Part shown: one piece after another, positions 40,877 through 50,419 of the stretch
How positions within the stretch are numbered: position 1 is the first letter of the stretch
Layout: every line of letters begins with the position of its first letter
DNA from: CAWGYT01 sp963826795
Lineage (GTDB): Bacteria > Planctomycetota > Planctomycetia > Pirellulales > Pirellulaceae
NCBI GenBank assembly: GCA_963826795.1
Contig: CAWGYT010000011.1
Span: 159,164 to 223,163, forward strand
Direction: 5' to 3'
Length of the DNA stretch: 64,000 nucleotides
Notes under the pieces: model-generated
The model's database searches: none
What the model saw: only the letters and a program-made list of their open reading frames with translations
Told to the model about the DNA's origin: nothing
Program-made: the position numbers and the translations under genes

Positions 40877-42892
40877 CTACAACAGCTTCGCCCCATGGCG
40901 GGCTTCGCAAGCGGTGATGATCGCTCGCCGGACGGATTCGGCTTGTTCGCCCGTCAAAGTTTCGGTCAACGATCGCAGCCGCACCGAAAGCAGCTGCCGC
41001 TTCCGACCCGCGCCATCCTTTTCCGGATCGCGATACGTTTCCTGGTAGTGAATCGCCTCGAGCAATTCGCCTGCCGCCTGAGTCACCGTCGCGGCGAGTT
41101 GGTCCCAGGGCACCGACTCGGCTACGATAAAATTAAAATCATAATCGATTGAGGGATAGGGACTGAGCGGCTGATGTTGGGGTACCAAATGACACAAGGA
41201 TGTCAGCATCGAAAGTTTCAGCTCCGCGACGATTGTGGGCTGGCGTAGCCCCAACTGTTTCCGGCCGGCCTTGCTGACGGCGCCGAGAAATCCGAACCGC
41301 TCACCTCCCAGGTCCAATCGGCAGCGCTCGTCGGACTGCAGAAATTCTGAATCCACGTGCGTCGCCTCCAATGGTTGCGAGATCTGAAGTACCTGGAGCA
41401 GGGATTCGATCACGCCTTTCACCTCACGAAAGCTGCGGCCGCTGGACATGGCCAGCATCCATTCCTCGGTTGGCAGACCTTGGCGCGACGGGAGATAGAC
41501 TTTGGCGGTCTCGAACAATTCGATCTGATCGGCGGCCAGCGATTCGTTGGTGCGGCGCGACTCGAGCAAGCTAGGAATCAGACTGCGGCGCAGGCAGTCC
41601 GCGCCACGCAACATGGGAATGCTGCAGCGCAGCGGTTCCGCGTCCGTCCAGGGACTGAAACAGGACGAGGCCTTTTCGTCGACGACGCTGACCGTCATCG
41701 CCTCATTGAAGCCGCTGGCCGTCAAAACGTGTCGGACCGCGGACAGCACGCGGTGACGGTCGGTACGCAGCGACGGCACCATCGGCACGCCGACGTCTTC
41801 GGGGATTTCGTCGTAGCCATGGATCCGCGCGACTTCTTCGATCAAATCGATCTCCCGTGTGAGGTCCCGTCGCCAGCTGGGCTGTTGGAAGGTGCACGAA
41901 TCGGAATTGGCGCCGATTTCTTGGAGTCCCAGATCGGTCAGAATTCGCAGCACGAGTTCGCGGTCCAGCTCGATTCCCAGAATCCGCTTGAACTGCGAAA
42001 AGCGCAGCACAATCGGCGGGTACTCGACCGCTGGACGAGCTTGGACATCGACGGATCCGGCGGCCAGTTCACCCCCGGCCAATTCCAGGATCAACTGGCA
42101 GGCGCGGCGGCTCGCCCAGTCGATTCCCGCCGGATCGACGCCCCGCTCGAAACGATACGAAGAGGGGCTGTGGAGCCGAAGGGCCCGGGCGGTCGTGCGG
42201 ATCGCCAGCGGCGAGAAGTCGGCCGCCTCCAGGAGCAAATTGCGTGTCCCCTGGGACACTTCTGAGTGTTCTCCCCCCATCACCCCGCCCAACGCCACCG
42301 GACGCGACTGGTCGGCAATCACGCACATGCCTGGTTCGAGGGCATACGAGTGATGATCGATCGCGGTGAACTGCTCGTCCTTCGTGGCCGAACGGACGAT
42401 GATCTTGCGGCCGTCCAAGTGGTCGAAGTCGAACGCGTGCAGCGGCTGGCCGCACTCCAGCATCACATAGTTCGTGATATCGACCACATTGCTGATCACG
42501 GCGATTCCCACTGTTTCCAGCCGCCGAGCAAGCCACTTCGGACTGGGGCCGACCTTGACGCCGCGGATCACGTGCGCGGTGTAACGAGGGCAAAGCTCAG
42601 GACACTCAATTCGCACACTCGTCAGTTCGCTGCAGGCCGGGGCCGATTCCGAAATCGGACAGGCCGGCGTCTTGAGCGGCTGTTGCCACAACACGGCCAC
42701 TTCCCGCGCCACGCCTAGATGTCCGAGGCAGTCGGGCCGATTGCTGGTGACTTCCAAATCAATCGCGAAGTCGTCCCCGACTTGAGTCGTGGATTCGTGG
42801 TTCAGACCCGCCATCGCCAGCCGATGGGCCAGTTGGTCCGGCGTCATCTCGAGCGACACGTAGTCTTTGAGCCAATTCCAGGAGACGATCAT
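40877..42892 (-). CDS. pheT: Phenylalanine--tRNA ligase beta subunit, short form
   Basis: A 671-residue subunit of the alpha2-beta2 synthetase. It has the N-domain (MIVSWNWLKDYVSLEMTPDQ), the B3/4 editing domain (LLLEAADFSPLAIRTTARAL), B5 (GYDEIPEDVGVPM) and the C-terminal ferredoxin-like anticodon-binding domain (YPSIDYDFNFIVAESVPWDQ). Compared with the 795-residue Escherichia coli PheT it lacks the EMAP-type OB tRNA-binding insertion: after residue 45 the sequence goes straight to LEVTSNRPDCLGHLGVAREV. The gene is downstream of pheS. Confidence 0.95.
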   Translation of the reverse strand: MIVSWNWLKDYVSLEMTPDQLAHRLAMAGLNHESTTQVGDDFAIDLEVTSNRPDCLGHLGVAREVAVLWQQPLKTPACPISESAPACSELTSVRIECPELCPRYTAHVIRGVKVGPSPKWLARRLETVGIAVISNVVDITNYVMLECGQPLHAFDFDHLDGRKIIVRSATKDEQFTAIDHHSYALEPGMCVIADQSRPVALGGVMGGEHSEVSQGTRNLLLEAADFSPLAIRTTARALRLHSPSSYRFERGVDPAGIDWASRRACQLILELAGGELAAGSVDVQARPAVEYPPIVLRFSQFKRILGIELDRELVLRILTDLGLQEIGANSDSCTFQQPSWRRDLTREIDLIEEVARIHGYDEIPEDVGVPMVPSLRTDRHRVLSAVRHVLTASGFNEAMTVSVVDEKASSCFSPWTDAEPLRCSIPMLRGADCLRRSLIPSLLESRRTNESLAADQIELFETAKVYLPSRQGLPTEEWMLAMSSGRSFREVKGVIESLLQVLQISQPLEATHVDSEFLQSDERCRLDLGGERFGFLGAVSKAGRKQLGLRQPTIVAELKLSMLTSLCHLVPQHQPLSPYPSIDYDFNFIVAESVPWDQLAATVTQAAGELLEAIHYQETYRDPEKDGAGRKRQLLSVRLRSLTETLTGEQAESVRRAIITACEARHGAKLL

Positions 42893-42990
42893 CGGTTTTG
42901 CATCGGGTTAGGAGGAGGTATTGTCGAGGGCGGCCGTCACATGAAGGTCGCCATTGAACGGAATCTGCGAAGGCTTGAACGGGGCCGGGC

Positions 42991-43020
42991 CGAGCGACCC
43001 GATACCGAGCGACCCGATAC
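42991..43020. repeat. 15-bp direct repeat pair
   Basis: CGAGCGACCCGATAC occurs twice without a gap between pheS and pheT. It may be only a slippage duplication. Confidence 0.7.
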
Positions 43021-43081
43021 GGCCTTCCGACGATTGGAAACCTTCAAACCGAAGCCAACGTCCCGTCCAAAATTCCAGGCG

Positions 43082-44099
43082 CTAGAACTGTTGCAGGAAC
43101 CGCACATCGTTCTTGTAAATTTCACGAATGTCCGTGATACCGTGTCGGCGCATGCAAAGCCGCTCGACGCCAAGTCCGAAGGCGAAACCCGTGACTTCTT
43201 CCGGGTCGTAGCCAACCGCGCAGCACGTTGGGATCCACCATGCCCGCCCCGCCGAACTCGACCCAGCCGCCGTTCCAGCTGAAGTCGGCCTCCACGCTGG
43301 GCTCGGTGAATGGAAAGAACGACGGGCGGAAACGGATGTGAACTTCGGACCCAAGGTAGCTGGTCGCAAACAGTCGCAGCACGCTTTTCAGGTCGGCCAT
43401 CGTGACCTGCCGATCGATCAGCAGCCCTTCCATCTGGTGGAACATCGGGTAGTGGGTTGCGTCGGCGGTGTCAGGACGATAAACGCGCCCCAGCGAGATA
43501 ATCCGAATGGGCGGCGGTGTCGTCTCCATCACGCGAATCTGCACCGTGCTGGTCTGGCTCCGAAGCAACAACTCGCCGTCATGCTGACTCTGGGCTGACG
43601 ACAGGTAAAAGTTTTCCAGCGGATCACGCGCCGGGTGTTCGCGGGGGATATTCAGGGCCTCGAAATTGTGCCACTCGTCCTCAATTTCGGGCCCGTCGGC
43701 GGCCGTGAAGCCCAACCGTCCCATGATGTCCATCAGCTCTTCGATGGTTTGCGTAATCGGATGCAGTCGCCCCAGTGCCGGCCGAACTCCCGGCAGCGTC
43801 GGGTCGAAGGTCGAGGCTTGAGTCGGGGAGGCGGAGCCGCCGGCCAACCGAAGCTGGGCTTGTGTGAATGCCGCTTCGATCCCCTGCTTCACCTCGTTGA
43901 ACCGTTTGCCCGCTGCGGGACGGTCCGCAGCAGCCACCTGGCCCATCTGCTTTTGAGTGGACTTGAGCCGGCCGTTCTTGGCGCCGAAGTACTCCACCCG
44001 GGCCGCCTCCAACTGCTCGAGATCGGCCGCCCCGTCAAACGCTCCTTGGGCCTGAGTGGCGAGTTCGTCTAACGCATTTAAGAATTCGGCGGTCGCCAT
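43082..44099 (-). CDS. pheS: Phenylalanine--tRNA ligase alpha subunit (frameshifted)
   Basis: Two frames join if a CG dinucleotide is restored near 43222-43226 (DPNVLR then AVGYDPEEVTGFAFGLGVER), giving 339 residues, the expected length. The N-terminal coiled coil is followed by class II motifs: HPITQTIEELMDIMGRLGF, RTSTVQ-like motif 2 (LLLRSQTSTVQIRVM), SFFPFTEPSVEADF and motif 3 (GFAFGLGVERLCMRRHGITD). As an essential gene it should not be broken, so the two-base gap is almost certainly an error in the sequence. It lies between rplT and pheT. Confidence 0.93.
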
Positions 44100-44299
44100 T
44101 TGGTTAAGCCCTGTCGGCAGCAGTGCGGGTCCCGCGACGCTCAGCCAGGATTCCGAATCGTCTCGGATCCGACACGACCGGGCCTGCCGCCCGCGAAGAG
44201 AAAACGAGCCGCCTGCGGCACGCCAAAGACAATCGCGGCCCGCCGGCTGGAGACTCGGGTTGGGTTACCCCGGCTGGATCCAGCTTCGACATCGATGGC

Positions 44300-44656
44300 C
44301 TAAGCCGCCAAGGCGTTTCGTACGTCCTGCACGATCTGGTCGAAGCCCGTTGGATCGTGGATCGCAATTTCTGACAACGACTTGCGATCTAACTCGATTC
44401 CGGCCTTCTTCAAACCGTGAATGAATTCGCTGTACGACAAGCCCCGCTCGCGCACGGCGGCATTGATACGAATGATCCACAGCTTGCGAAATTCGCGCCG
44501 CCGAACTCGACGGTCCCGAAACGCGTACACGCCAGCTCGCACCAGCGTTTCCTTCACGGACCGCAACAGCTTGCTACGCCCGCCCGTGTATCCCTTCGCC
44601 CGCTTAAATAGTCGCTTCTTGGCGCGGTTCCTTGCGGAACCCTTCGTCGTCCTCAT
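44300..44656 (-). CDS. rplT: 50S ribosomal protein L20
   Basis: A 118-residue basic protein: MRTTKGSARNRAKKRLFKRA, YTGGRSKLLRSVKETLVRAG, FRDRRVRRREFRKLWIIRIN and a C-terminus with SYSEFIHGLKKAGIELDRKS. It binds 23S rRNA during early assembly; in several bacteria it also represses its own operon. It is 159 bases downstream of rpmI. Confidence 0.97.
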   Translation of the reverse strand: MRTTKGSARNRAKKRLFKRAKGYTGGRSKLLRSVKETLVRAGVYAFRDRRVRRREFRKLWIIRINAAVRERGLSYSEFIHGLKKAGIELDRKSLSEIAIHDPTGFDQIVQDVRNALAA

Positions 44657-44815
44657 CGTTACTCACCATTCCACCTGCGTCCGCCAGGCCCCTTCTCGAC
44701 GTGAGAAAGCGTTGTCTCGCCCGCGCACTTGGCAATCAGAGCATCGCCTCGTTGAGTTGCTGATCCTTGCGGAATCCCAACCCTTGGACGATCCTCGCGC
44801 ATCAGGAATCTCGCG

Positions 44816-45019
44816 CTAGGAACTATGCCCGTTCAGGGCTTTCGTGATCGACGCAACGACCGTGGAATCGAGTGTCGTCGTCCCTCGCAGATTGCGTTTC
44901 CGCTTCTGACTCATCCGAGCCGCCAGATGGCTCGTCCCAGCTTGGCGATGCATGACCTTGCCAGTGCCGGTCACGCGAAATCGCTTTTTCGTTCCCTTGT
45001 GAGTCTTTTGTTTGGGCAT
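44816..45019 (-). CDS. rpmI: 50S ribosomal protein L35
   Basis: A 67-residue basic protein, MPKQKTHKGTKKRFRVTGTG then KVMHRQAGTSHLAARMSQKR, which is the standard L35 pattern. It normally follows infC directly; here a plus-strand glycosyltransferase lies between the two. Confidence 0.96.
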   Translation of the reverse strand: MPKQKTHKGTKKRFRVTGTGKVMHRQAGTSHLAARMSQKRKRNLRGTTTLDSTVVASITKALNGHSS

Positions 45020-45441
45020 GGTCTTGGTATCCCAGTCCTGACTGCGTCCAGTGATAAGCCCCGTAGTTTAAGCGTTTCGCTCGAATCCTTCCAGGCGACC
45101 TCCGGCGATTTCTGGATTTCCCTTCAGCTCGCAGGCCAACTCGCCCCCTCGCAGGTTGATGGCAGGGCCTGTAAGTTAAGCTTGATTAACAACTTGCAGC
45201 ATCGACCGCGGGCCGAACCGCCATCTCAATCGGCGCCAGTCGCCACCCGCCAGCTCCCTCGCCCGCGCCCCCGTCCCGACCCGCTGGTCCCAGCGCCGGC
45301 GAGTGACTACCATTTCGAAGCCGGCGGATCGTTCAAAGCTGGCGAATCGGTGCCGACGATCAACCGTCCCGTATCCACATCCACCCCGGGTCCGCCCTAC
45401 GCCACCTCTGCTCGTGCCCGTCCCGCCCGCTGCGTGCCCCA
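45020..45441. other. Divergent intergenic region upstream of rpmI and the glycosyltransferase
   Basis: About 420 bases with no credible gene. Because infC is no longer directly upstream, the rpmI-rplT-pheST promoter must lie here, or in the reverse part of the glycosyltransferase gene. No convincing -10/-35 pair was identified. Confidence 0.45.
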
Positions 45442-46782
45442 ATGAACGCACCTTCGCCCCCTCGTATCGCTTATCTGACCGCGGGGGCGGCGGGCATGTA
45501 CTGCGGCAGTTGTCTGCGAGACAACTCGTTGGTCGCCGCGCTTTGTCGGCAGGGCGTCGACGCGACGCTCATTCCAACGTACACGCCGATTCGCACGGAT
45601 GAGGAGGACACGAGCGTCGATCAGGTTTTCTTCGGGGGCCTGAACGTGTACCTACAGCAGCGGATTCCGCTGTTTCGCTCGCTGCCCGCCATCCTCGACC
45701 GCTGGCTGGATCTGCCCTGGCTGATCCGCCGGGTGGCCGGCAACGGGGGAGTTCCCCACCCCAAGTTGTTGGGCGAGTTGACGCTTTCGATGCTTCGGGG
45801 CTCGCGCGGCAACCAGCGGAAAGAGATCGTCCGCCTCGTCCGCTGGCTGCGCGATTCCCTTCAGCCCGAAGTCGTGAACCTGACGAACCTCCTGATCGGA
45901 GGCTGCATTCCCGATCTCAAACGCGAGCTCGGAGTGCCGATCGTGGTCACGCTCCAAGGTGACGATCTTTTTTTGGATTCACTGGAGGAAAGCTACCGCA
46001 CGCGGGCGATCGAGTTGATGCAGCAGTTGGCCGAGCAGGCGGATGCGTTCATCGTCTTCAACCAGTTCTATGCCGAGTATATGCAGCAGTACCTGGGCTT
46101 GCCCGCGGAGAAAATTCATCGCGTGCCGCTGGGGATCAACCTGCGTGACTTCGGATCGTTTGCGGAGCGGCCGACACGCGATCCGAGCACCGGAATGACG
46201 ATCGGCTATTTGGCTCGATTGGCCCCCGAGAAAGGGCTGCACAATCTCGTCGAGGCATTCATTCACATGTCGCGCGAAAACGTGACGCCCGCTCCGCGAC
46301 TTCTGCTCGCCGGGTGGCTTGGCAAACAAGATCGACCCTACGCCGAAGCCCAATTCCGTCGCCTGGATGCGGCCGGTTTGAAGCACGCGTACGAGTATCT
46401 GGGCGTGATTGATCGTCAGCAGAAGCTCGACTTCCTCCGCGCGATCGACGTCTTTACGGTGCCGACCCAGTTTCAGGATCCGAAGGGGTTGTACGTACTG
46501 GAAGCCATTGCAGCCGGTGTTCCCGTCGTCTTGCCAGCGCACGGGGCATTTCCCGAGTTGGTGGCATCCACGGGTGGCGGCCGACTCTGCCGACCGCACG
46601 ATCCCATCCATCTGGCAGCGGAGCTTCTGGGTCTGTTGGCGGACCCGACCGCTCGCGAGCAACTCGGCAGACAAGGCCAGGCGGCCGTTGGCTTAGGTCA
46701 TCATGCCGACAACATGGCGCGCGAAACACTGGCCGTGTACCGACAATTGCTCAGCCCCGGCTTGATTCGTCGCGGCGGGTGA
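45442..46782 (+). CDS. Glycosyltransferase family 4 protein
   Basis: A 446-residue GT-B enzyme. The N-terminal acceptor domain begins IAYLTAGAAGMYCGSCLRDN. The C-terminal donor domain has IGYLARLAPEKGLHNLVEAF, the ExFGLxxLEA-type motif as KGLYVLEAIAAGVPVVLPAH, and GGGRLCRPHDPIHLAAELLG. It likely transfers a sugar from a nucleotide donor to an unknown acceptor. It lies on the opposite strand inside the thrS-infC-rpmI-rplT-pheST series, which is unusual for a housekeeping cluster. Confidence 0.9.
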   Translation: MNAPSPPRIAYLTAGAAGMYCGSCLRDNSLVAALCRQGVDATLIPTYTPIRTDEEDTSVDQVFFGGLNVYLQQRIPLFRSLPAILDRWLDLPWLIRRVAGNGGVPHPKLLGELTLSMLRGSRGNQRKEIVRLVRWLRDSLQPEVVNLTNLLIGGCIPDLKRELGVPIVVTLQGDDLFLDSLEESYRTRAIELMQQLAEQADAFIVFNQFYAEYMQQYLGLPAEKIHRVPLGINLRDFGSFAERPTRDPSTGMTIGYLARLAPEKGLHNLVEAFIHMSRENVTPAPRLLLAGWLGKQDRPYAEAQFRRLDAAGLKHAYEYLGVIDRQQKLDFLRAIDVFTVPTQFQDPKGLYVLEAIAAGVPVVLPAHGAFPELVASTGGGRLCRPHDPIHLAAELLGLLADPTAREQLGRQGQAAVGLGHHADNMARETLAVYRQLLSPGLIRRGG

Positions 46783-46792
46783 CATCAAGATG

Positions 46793-46811
46793 CCCGCCGC
46801 TTGCCGGCGGG
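46793..46811. terminator. Candidate bidirectional terminator hairpin
   Basis: CCCGCCG-CTTGC-CGGCGGG, a 7-bp perfect GC stem between the convergent glycosyltransferase and infC stops. No T-run follows it, so it may not act alone. Confidence 0.4.
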
Positions 46812-46855
46812 AGTCTCTCACGCTCGCCGCGACGCTCGCCGCGACGCCGCTCGCG

Positions 46856-47362
46856 CTACTTCGGGGCGATCGTGCAGACGATTCTTCGGCCCTGCTGCGA
46901 AACCGCCGTTTCGACTTTGCCGACGTCTTCCAGCTGATCGATGACCATTTGGATCACACGGCGACCCTCGTCAACGTGGACGATTTCGCGACCACGAAAC
47001 ACCACGGAGACCTGGACCTTATCCCGACTGGCCAGGAAGGTCCGCGCCTGCTTGACCTTGAACCCGATATCATGGTCTCCCGTTTTGGGTCGCAGGCGGA
47101 TTTCTTTGGTCCGGGTGTGATGGACCTTGCCGTTGTGGTGCTTTTTGCGCTGCTGGTACTTGTATTTGCCGTAGTCCATGATGCGGCAAACGGGCGGCTT
47201 CTCGTCGGGGGCCACTTCCACCAAGTCCAGGCCACCCTCCTTGGCAATCTCCATCGCTTGTTCGGTCGACAGGATACCCAGCTGTTTGCCTTCATTCGAG
47301 ACAACACGGACGGTAGAGACGCGGATCTGCTCGTTGATCCTTACGTGCTGCTTGCGGTCGAT
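46856..47362 (-). CDS. infC: Translation initiation factor IF-3, starting at an ATC codon
   Basis: A 168-residue protein. The N-terminal domain reads IDRKQHVRINEQIRVSTVRV then VSNEGKQLGILSTEQAMEIA, and the C-terminal domain contains GGLDLVEVAPDEKPPVCRIM and KEIRLRPKTGDHDIGFKVKQ. Nothing between the in-frame stop and ATC 47362 is ATG, GTG or TTG, and AGGAAAGGA sits seven bases before that ATC. The Escherichia coli infC gene begins with AUU, an unusual codon that IF-3 discriminates against and so represses itself. The AUC here fits that logic. The next in-frame Met is at 47254 and would delete 36 conserved residues. Confidence 0.92.
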   Translation of the reverse strand: MDRKQHVRINEQIRVSTVRVVSNEGKQLGILSTEQAMEIAKEGGLDLVEVAPDEKPPVCRIMDYGKYKYQQRKKHHNGKVHHTRTKEIRLRPKTGDHDIGFKVKQARTFLASRDKVQVSVVFRGREIVHVDEGRRVIQMVIDQLEDVGKVETAVSQQGRRIVCTIAPK

Positions 47363-47369
47363 TGTTTTT

Positions 47370-47378
47370 TCCTTTCCT
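47370..47378 (-). promoter_or_regulatory. Ribosome binding site of infC deciding an ATC start
   Basis: AGGAAAGGA on the minus strand, ending seven bases before ATC 47360-47362. It is the main evidence for non-canonical initiation. Confidence 0.7.
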
Positions 47379-47809
47379 ACGAGAGACGTTCAAACCGACG
47401 GGGCCGTGCCACCGTCAAACTCCAGAAAGTATTTGCCACGATGCGCCCCCGCGTCAACTACTTTGCCACCGTCGGCGCTGCAAAATCCGGCGTTCCCTGC
47501 GTCACCGCCGCGACGGCAGTGAGCGATTCCGCGTCGCGATGCGGGGCACGCGCGGTATGGCTTCGGCCCTCGCGAACGGCGCCAGCGTGATGTAACCGGT
47601 TGCCTTGCATAGGCTTGTGATTGCTGTCCGGCGGTGGATTCGAGCCCCGGTCAAACGGCAGGGCCGATTCGCCGGCCCGCCGATCGTGTTTTCCGATGGG
47701 AGACTGCGTCGCGGCGAAAAGCTGCGGAATCCTGGCACGAATGATGCGTGGATCGCCTTGGCGATCTGATTCCTTCGGATCGAAGGCACGTGGGGACCCG
47801 CCCGCGCCG
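47379..47809. other. Intergenic leader between thrS and infC
   Basis: About 430 bases without a believable gene. Its length suggests a leader or a separate infC promoter, but no riboswitch or T-box fold could be recognised by eye. Confidence 0.4.
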
Positions 47810-49810
47810 TCAATACTCATGCGTCGCGCCTCGTTCACCGAGTCCCGCTGAGCCTCGATAGGTCTTGCGAACCGTCCGGTCGGCAATCTCGTTTCGAAGC
47901 AGCTCCAGGGCTTGGGCGATCGGCATCGCTCCCTTATCGCCGTCGATTCGATCTCGCACCGAAACGGTCTGTTGTTCGGCGTCGCGCGGGCCGACGACCA
48001 ACATATAGGGAGTCAGTTCCAGCTGGCCATCGCGAATCTTGGCGCCCAACTTCTCGGCTCGGAAATCGCCATGGGCCCGGAGTCCGGCCGCTTGCAACTC
48101 GGCCAGCACTTGCCGCCCATAGGCTTCCGACTTTTCACTGACCGAGAGCACACGCACTTGTTCGGGCGCTAACCACAACGGAAATGCGCCCGCGAAATGC
48201 TCGATCAACACGCCGATAAAGCGTTCCATCGACCCGAGCGGGGCGCGATGAATCATCACGGGTCGATGCGGTTGATTGTCGGCGCCGATAAACTCCAGAT
48301 CAAAACGCTCGGCGCTCGGCAGGTTGTAATCCAACTGAACGGTTCCGAGCTGCCATTCACGACCGATGCAGTCGGTCACGACAAAGTCGGCTTTGGGCCC
48401 GTAGAAGGCGGCTTCGCCGGGTTCCTGCTGAGCCTTCATGCCCAGGTTGCCGCAGACGTCGATTAACGACTGCTGGGCGCGATCCCAACTCTCGACGCTG
48501 CCGACGTATTTGTCACTGGCGGGGTCGCGAAACCCGAGCCGCACGCGATAGTCGTCCAGGCCGAGCGACTTGAGCACGAACTGGGTCATCTCGATGCAAC
48601 CGCGGAACTCTTCTTCGACCTGATCTTCGGTACAGAAGATATGCGCATCGTCCTGAGTGAATCCGCGGACCCGGGTCATGCCCGATAGCTCGCCGGATTT
48701 CTCGTACCGATAGACGGTGCCGAATTCGGCCAATCGCAAGGGCAATTCGCGATAGCTCCGCGGCTTGGACTTGTAGATCATGACGTGATGCGGACAGTTC
48801 ATCGGTTTCAGGATGTACTGTTCCTCATCTTCCATCACAATCGGCGTGAACATGCTCGCCTTGTAGTACGGATAGTGACCCGAGGTCTCGTACAGTTCGA
48901 CGCGACCGACATTGGGAGTGTAGACCGCCTGATAGCCCCGTCGAGTCAGCTCGTCGCGAACGAAATTCTCGAGCACCCCGCGGATCGTCGCCCCCTTCGG
49001 TAGCCACATCACGAGTCCGGAGCCGACCAGGGGATTGATGGTGAAGAGTTCCAGTTGCTTGCCCAGCACGCGGTGGTCCCGCCGCTTGGCCTCTTCGATC
49101 CGCGCCAAGTGCTCGTCCAACTCCTTCTTGTCGAAGAAGGCGGTCGCATAGAGTCGCTGGAGCTGCTTCCGGTTGGAATCGCCTTTCCAGTAGGCACCCG
49201 CGACCGAGAGGATCTTGTACGCGCCGATCGACTTGGGCGAGGCCAGATGGGGTCCGCGGCAAAGGTCGAGGAACTCGCCCTGTTGGTAAAACGAGAGGGT
49301 CGGATGTTCGCCCAGCCCCTCTTGGATATGCTCAACCTTGTATTGCTGGCCCATTTCACGGCAGATTTCCATCGCCTTGGCATGGGGACACTCGAGTCGT
49401 TCGAACGGCTCGTCCAGCTCGATAATCGCCTTCATTTCGGCTTCGATCGCCGGAAAATCGGCTTCGGTCAGCGGGTGCTCAAGATCGAAGTCGTAGTAAA
49501 ACCCACCCTCGATGGTGGGTCCAAAGGCCAACTGAACGCCTTCGAACTTCCGCATGACGGCCCGCGCCATAATGTGCGCACAACTGTGACGCATCACGCC
49601 CAGGGCTTCGGGATCTTTGCGGGTCAGCAGACGGAGGCGAGCCTCTCCATCCGGGGGGAGCGACTGGTCGAGGCCGACGATCTGGCCATCCACTTCGGCC
49701 GCCAGCGCGGCCTTGGCCAGCCCCGGCCCGATCTCGGCCGCGATCTCGCGAGGAGTCACGGGTTGTGAGTATCGCTTTTCGGTACCGTCAGGCAAATGGA
49801 CTTTCAACAT
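47810..49810 (-). CDS. thrS: Threonine--tRNA ligase
   Basis: A 666-residue class II synthetase. It has an N-terminal TGS domain (MLKVHLPDGTEKRYSQPVTP), the SAD editing domain (HSCAHIMARAVMRKFEGVQL), the catalytic core (GSGLVMWLPKGATIRGVLEN; MNCPHHVMIYKSKPRSYREL; PVMIHRAPLGSMERFIGVLI) and an anticodon-binding domain near the end (VRVLSVSEKSEAYGRQVLAE). The start MLKVHLPDGTEK matches the family. No ribosome binding site is evident. Confidence 0.96.
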   Translation of the reverse strand: MLKVHLPDGTEKRYSQPVTPREIAAEIGPGLAKAALAAEVDGQIVGLDQSLPPDGEARLRLLTRKDPEALGVMRHSCAHIMARAVMRKFEGVQLAFGPTIEGGFYYDFDLEHPLTEADFPAIEAEMKAIIELDEPFERLECPHAKAMEICREMGQQYKVEHIQEGLGEHPTLSFYQQGEFLDLCRGPHLASPKSIGAYKILSVAGAYWKGDSNRKQLQRLYATAFFDKKELDEHLARIEEAKRRDHRVLGKQLELFTINPLVGSGLVMWLPKGATIRGVLENFVRDELTRRGYQAVYTPNVGRVELYETSGHYPYYKASMFTPIVMEDEEQYILKPMNCPHHVMIYKSKPRSYRELPLRLAEFGTVYRYEKSGELSGMTRVRGFTQDDAHIFCTEDQVEEEFRGCIEMTQFVLKSLGLDDYRVRLGFRDPASDKYVGSVESWDRAQQSLIDVCGNLGMKAQQEPGEAAFYGPKADFVVTDCIGREWQLGTVQLDYNLPSAERFDLEFIGADNQPHRPVMIHRAPLGSMERFIGVLIEHFAGAFPLWLAPEQVRVLSVSEKSEAYGRQVLAELQAAGLRAHGDFRAEKLGAKIRDGQLELTPYMLVVGPRDAEQQTVSVRDRIDGDKGAMPIAQALELLRNEIADRTVRKTYRGSAGLGERGATHEY

Positions 49811-50345
49811 GAATTCGTGGGGCAGTCAGTAAAGGCACTCGCGGGACCGCGGTCGTCGGTACAAAGGACGACACCAATTGGACAGTCCGAGCGGGATCAT
49901 TCTGGCGGGCCCAGCCGTCGCCTCACCCACCGAACCCCAGGATTCAGGGCCCCAGGAAGCGGGGTCCCAGGAAGCGGGGGCGCGGCGGCCGTGGTGGTTG
50001 CCCGACCCAGTGGCGATTGTCGGGGGCTGGCTGCCCGAGGAACGCCAAGTATAGAGGAGTCGACACATCGGGCAAGAGAAGGTTCTGAGCATTTACCGCC
50101 GGGCAGGCGCCGATCCCGCCGGGCAGGCGCCGACAAGGTGCGGCGTATGCTTGCCCTTCGTGTCCCTCCGCCGAGGAGCCTCGGACGAGGAGCCTCGGAC
50201 GATCCACGTGGCGGACGGTGCTTGACGCTGGCGGTTGGAGCGATCAAATTGACGAGCTTCGAAGGGATGCGCTTCGAGTGGGAGGTCCAGCCGATACTCA
50301 AGCATCGGCTCAGCGGTTATAATCCGGCCTTCAACCAAGGTGCAC
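49811..50345. other. Gene-free region with short tandem repeats upstream of the tRNA
   Basis: About 535 bases with no credible gene. Small direct repeats are present: CCAGGAAGCGGGG twice near 49950-49980, GCCGGGCAGGCGCCGA twice near 50097-50133, and GAGGAGCCTCGGACG twice near 50170-50200. Open frames here arise from high GC content. Confidence 0.5.
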
Positions 50346-50419
50346 GGGCGATTAGCTCAGTTGGTTAGAGTGCTTGCTTGACATGCAAGAGGTCACTGGT
50401 TCGAGTCCAGTATCGCCCA
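50346..50419 (+). tRNA. tRNA-Val(GAC)
   Basis: A complete 74-base cloverleaf. The acceptor stem GGGCGAT pairs with ATCGCCC. The D-arm has AGCTCAGTTGGTTAGAG. The anticodon stem CTTGC/GCAAG encloses loop TTGACAT with anticodon GAC at 50380-50382. The T-arm is ACTGGTTCGAGTCCAGT. The discriminator is A, and CCA is not encoded. Confidence 0.97.
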
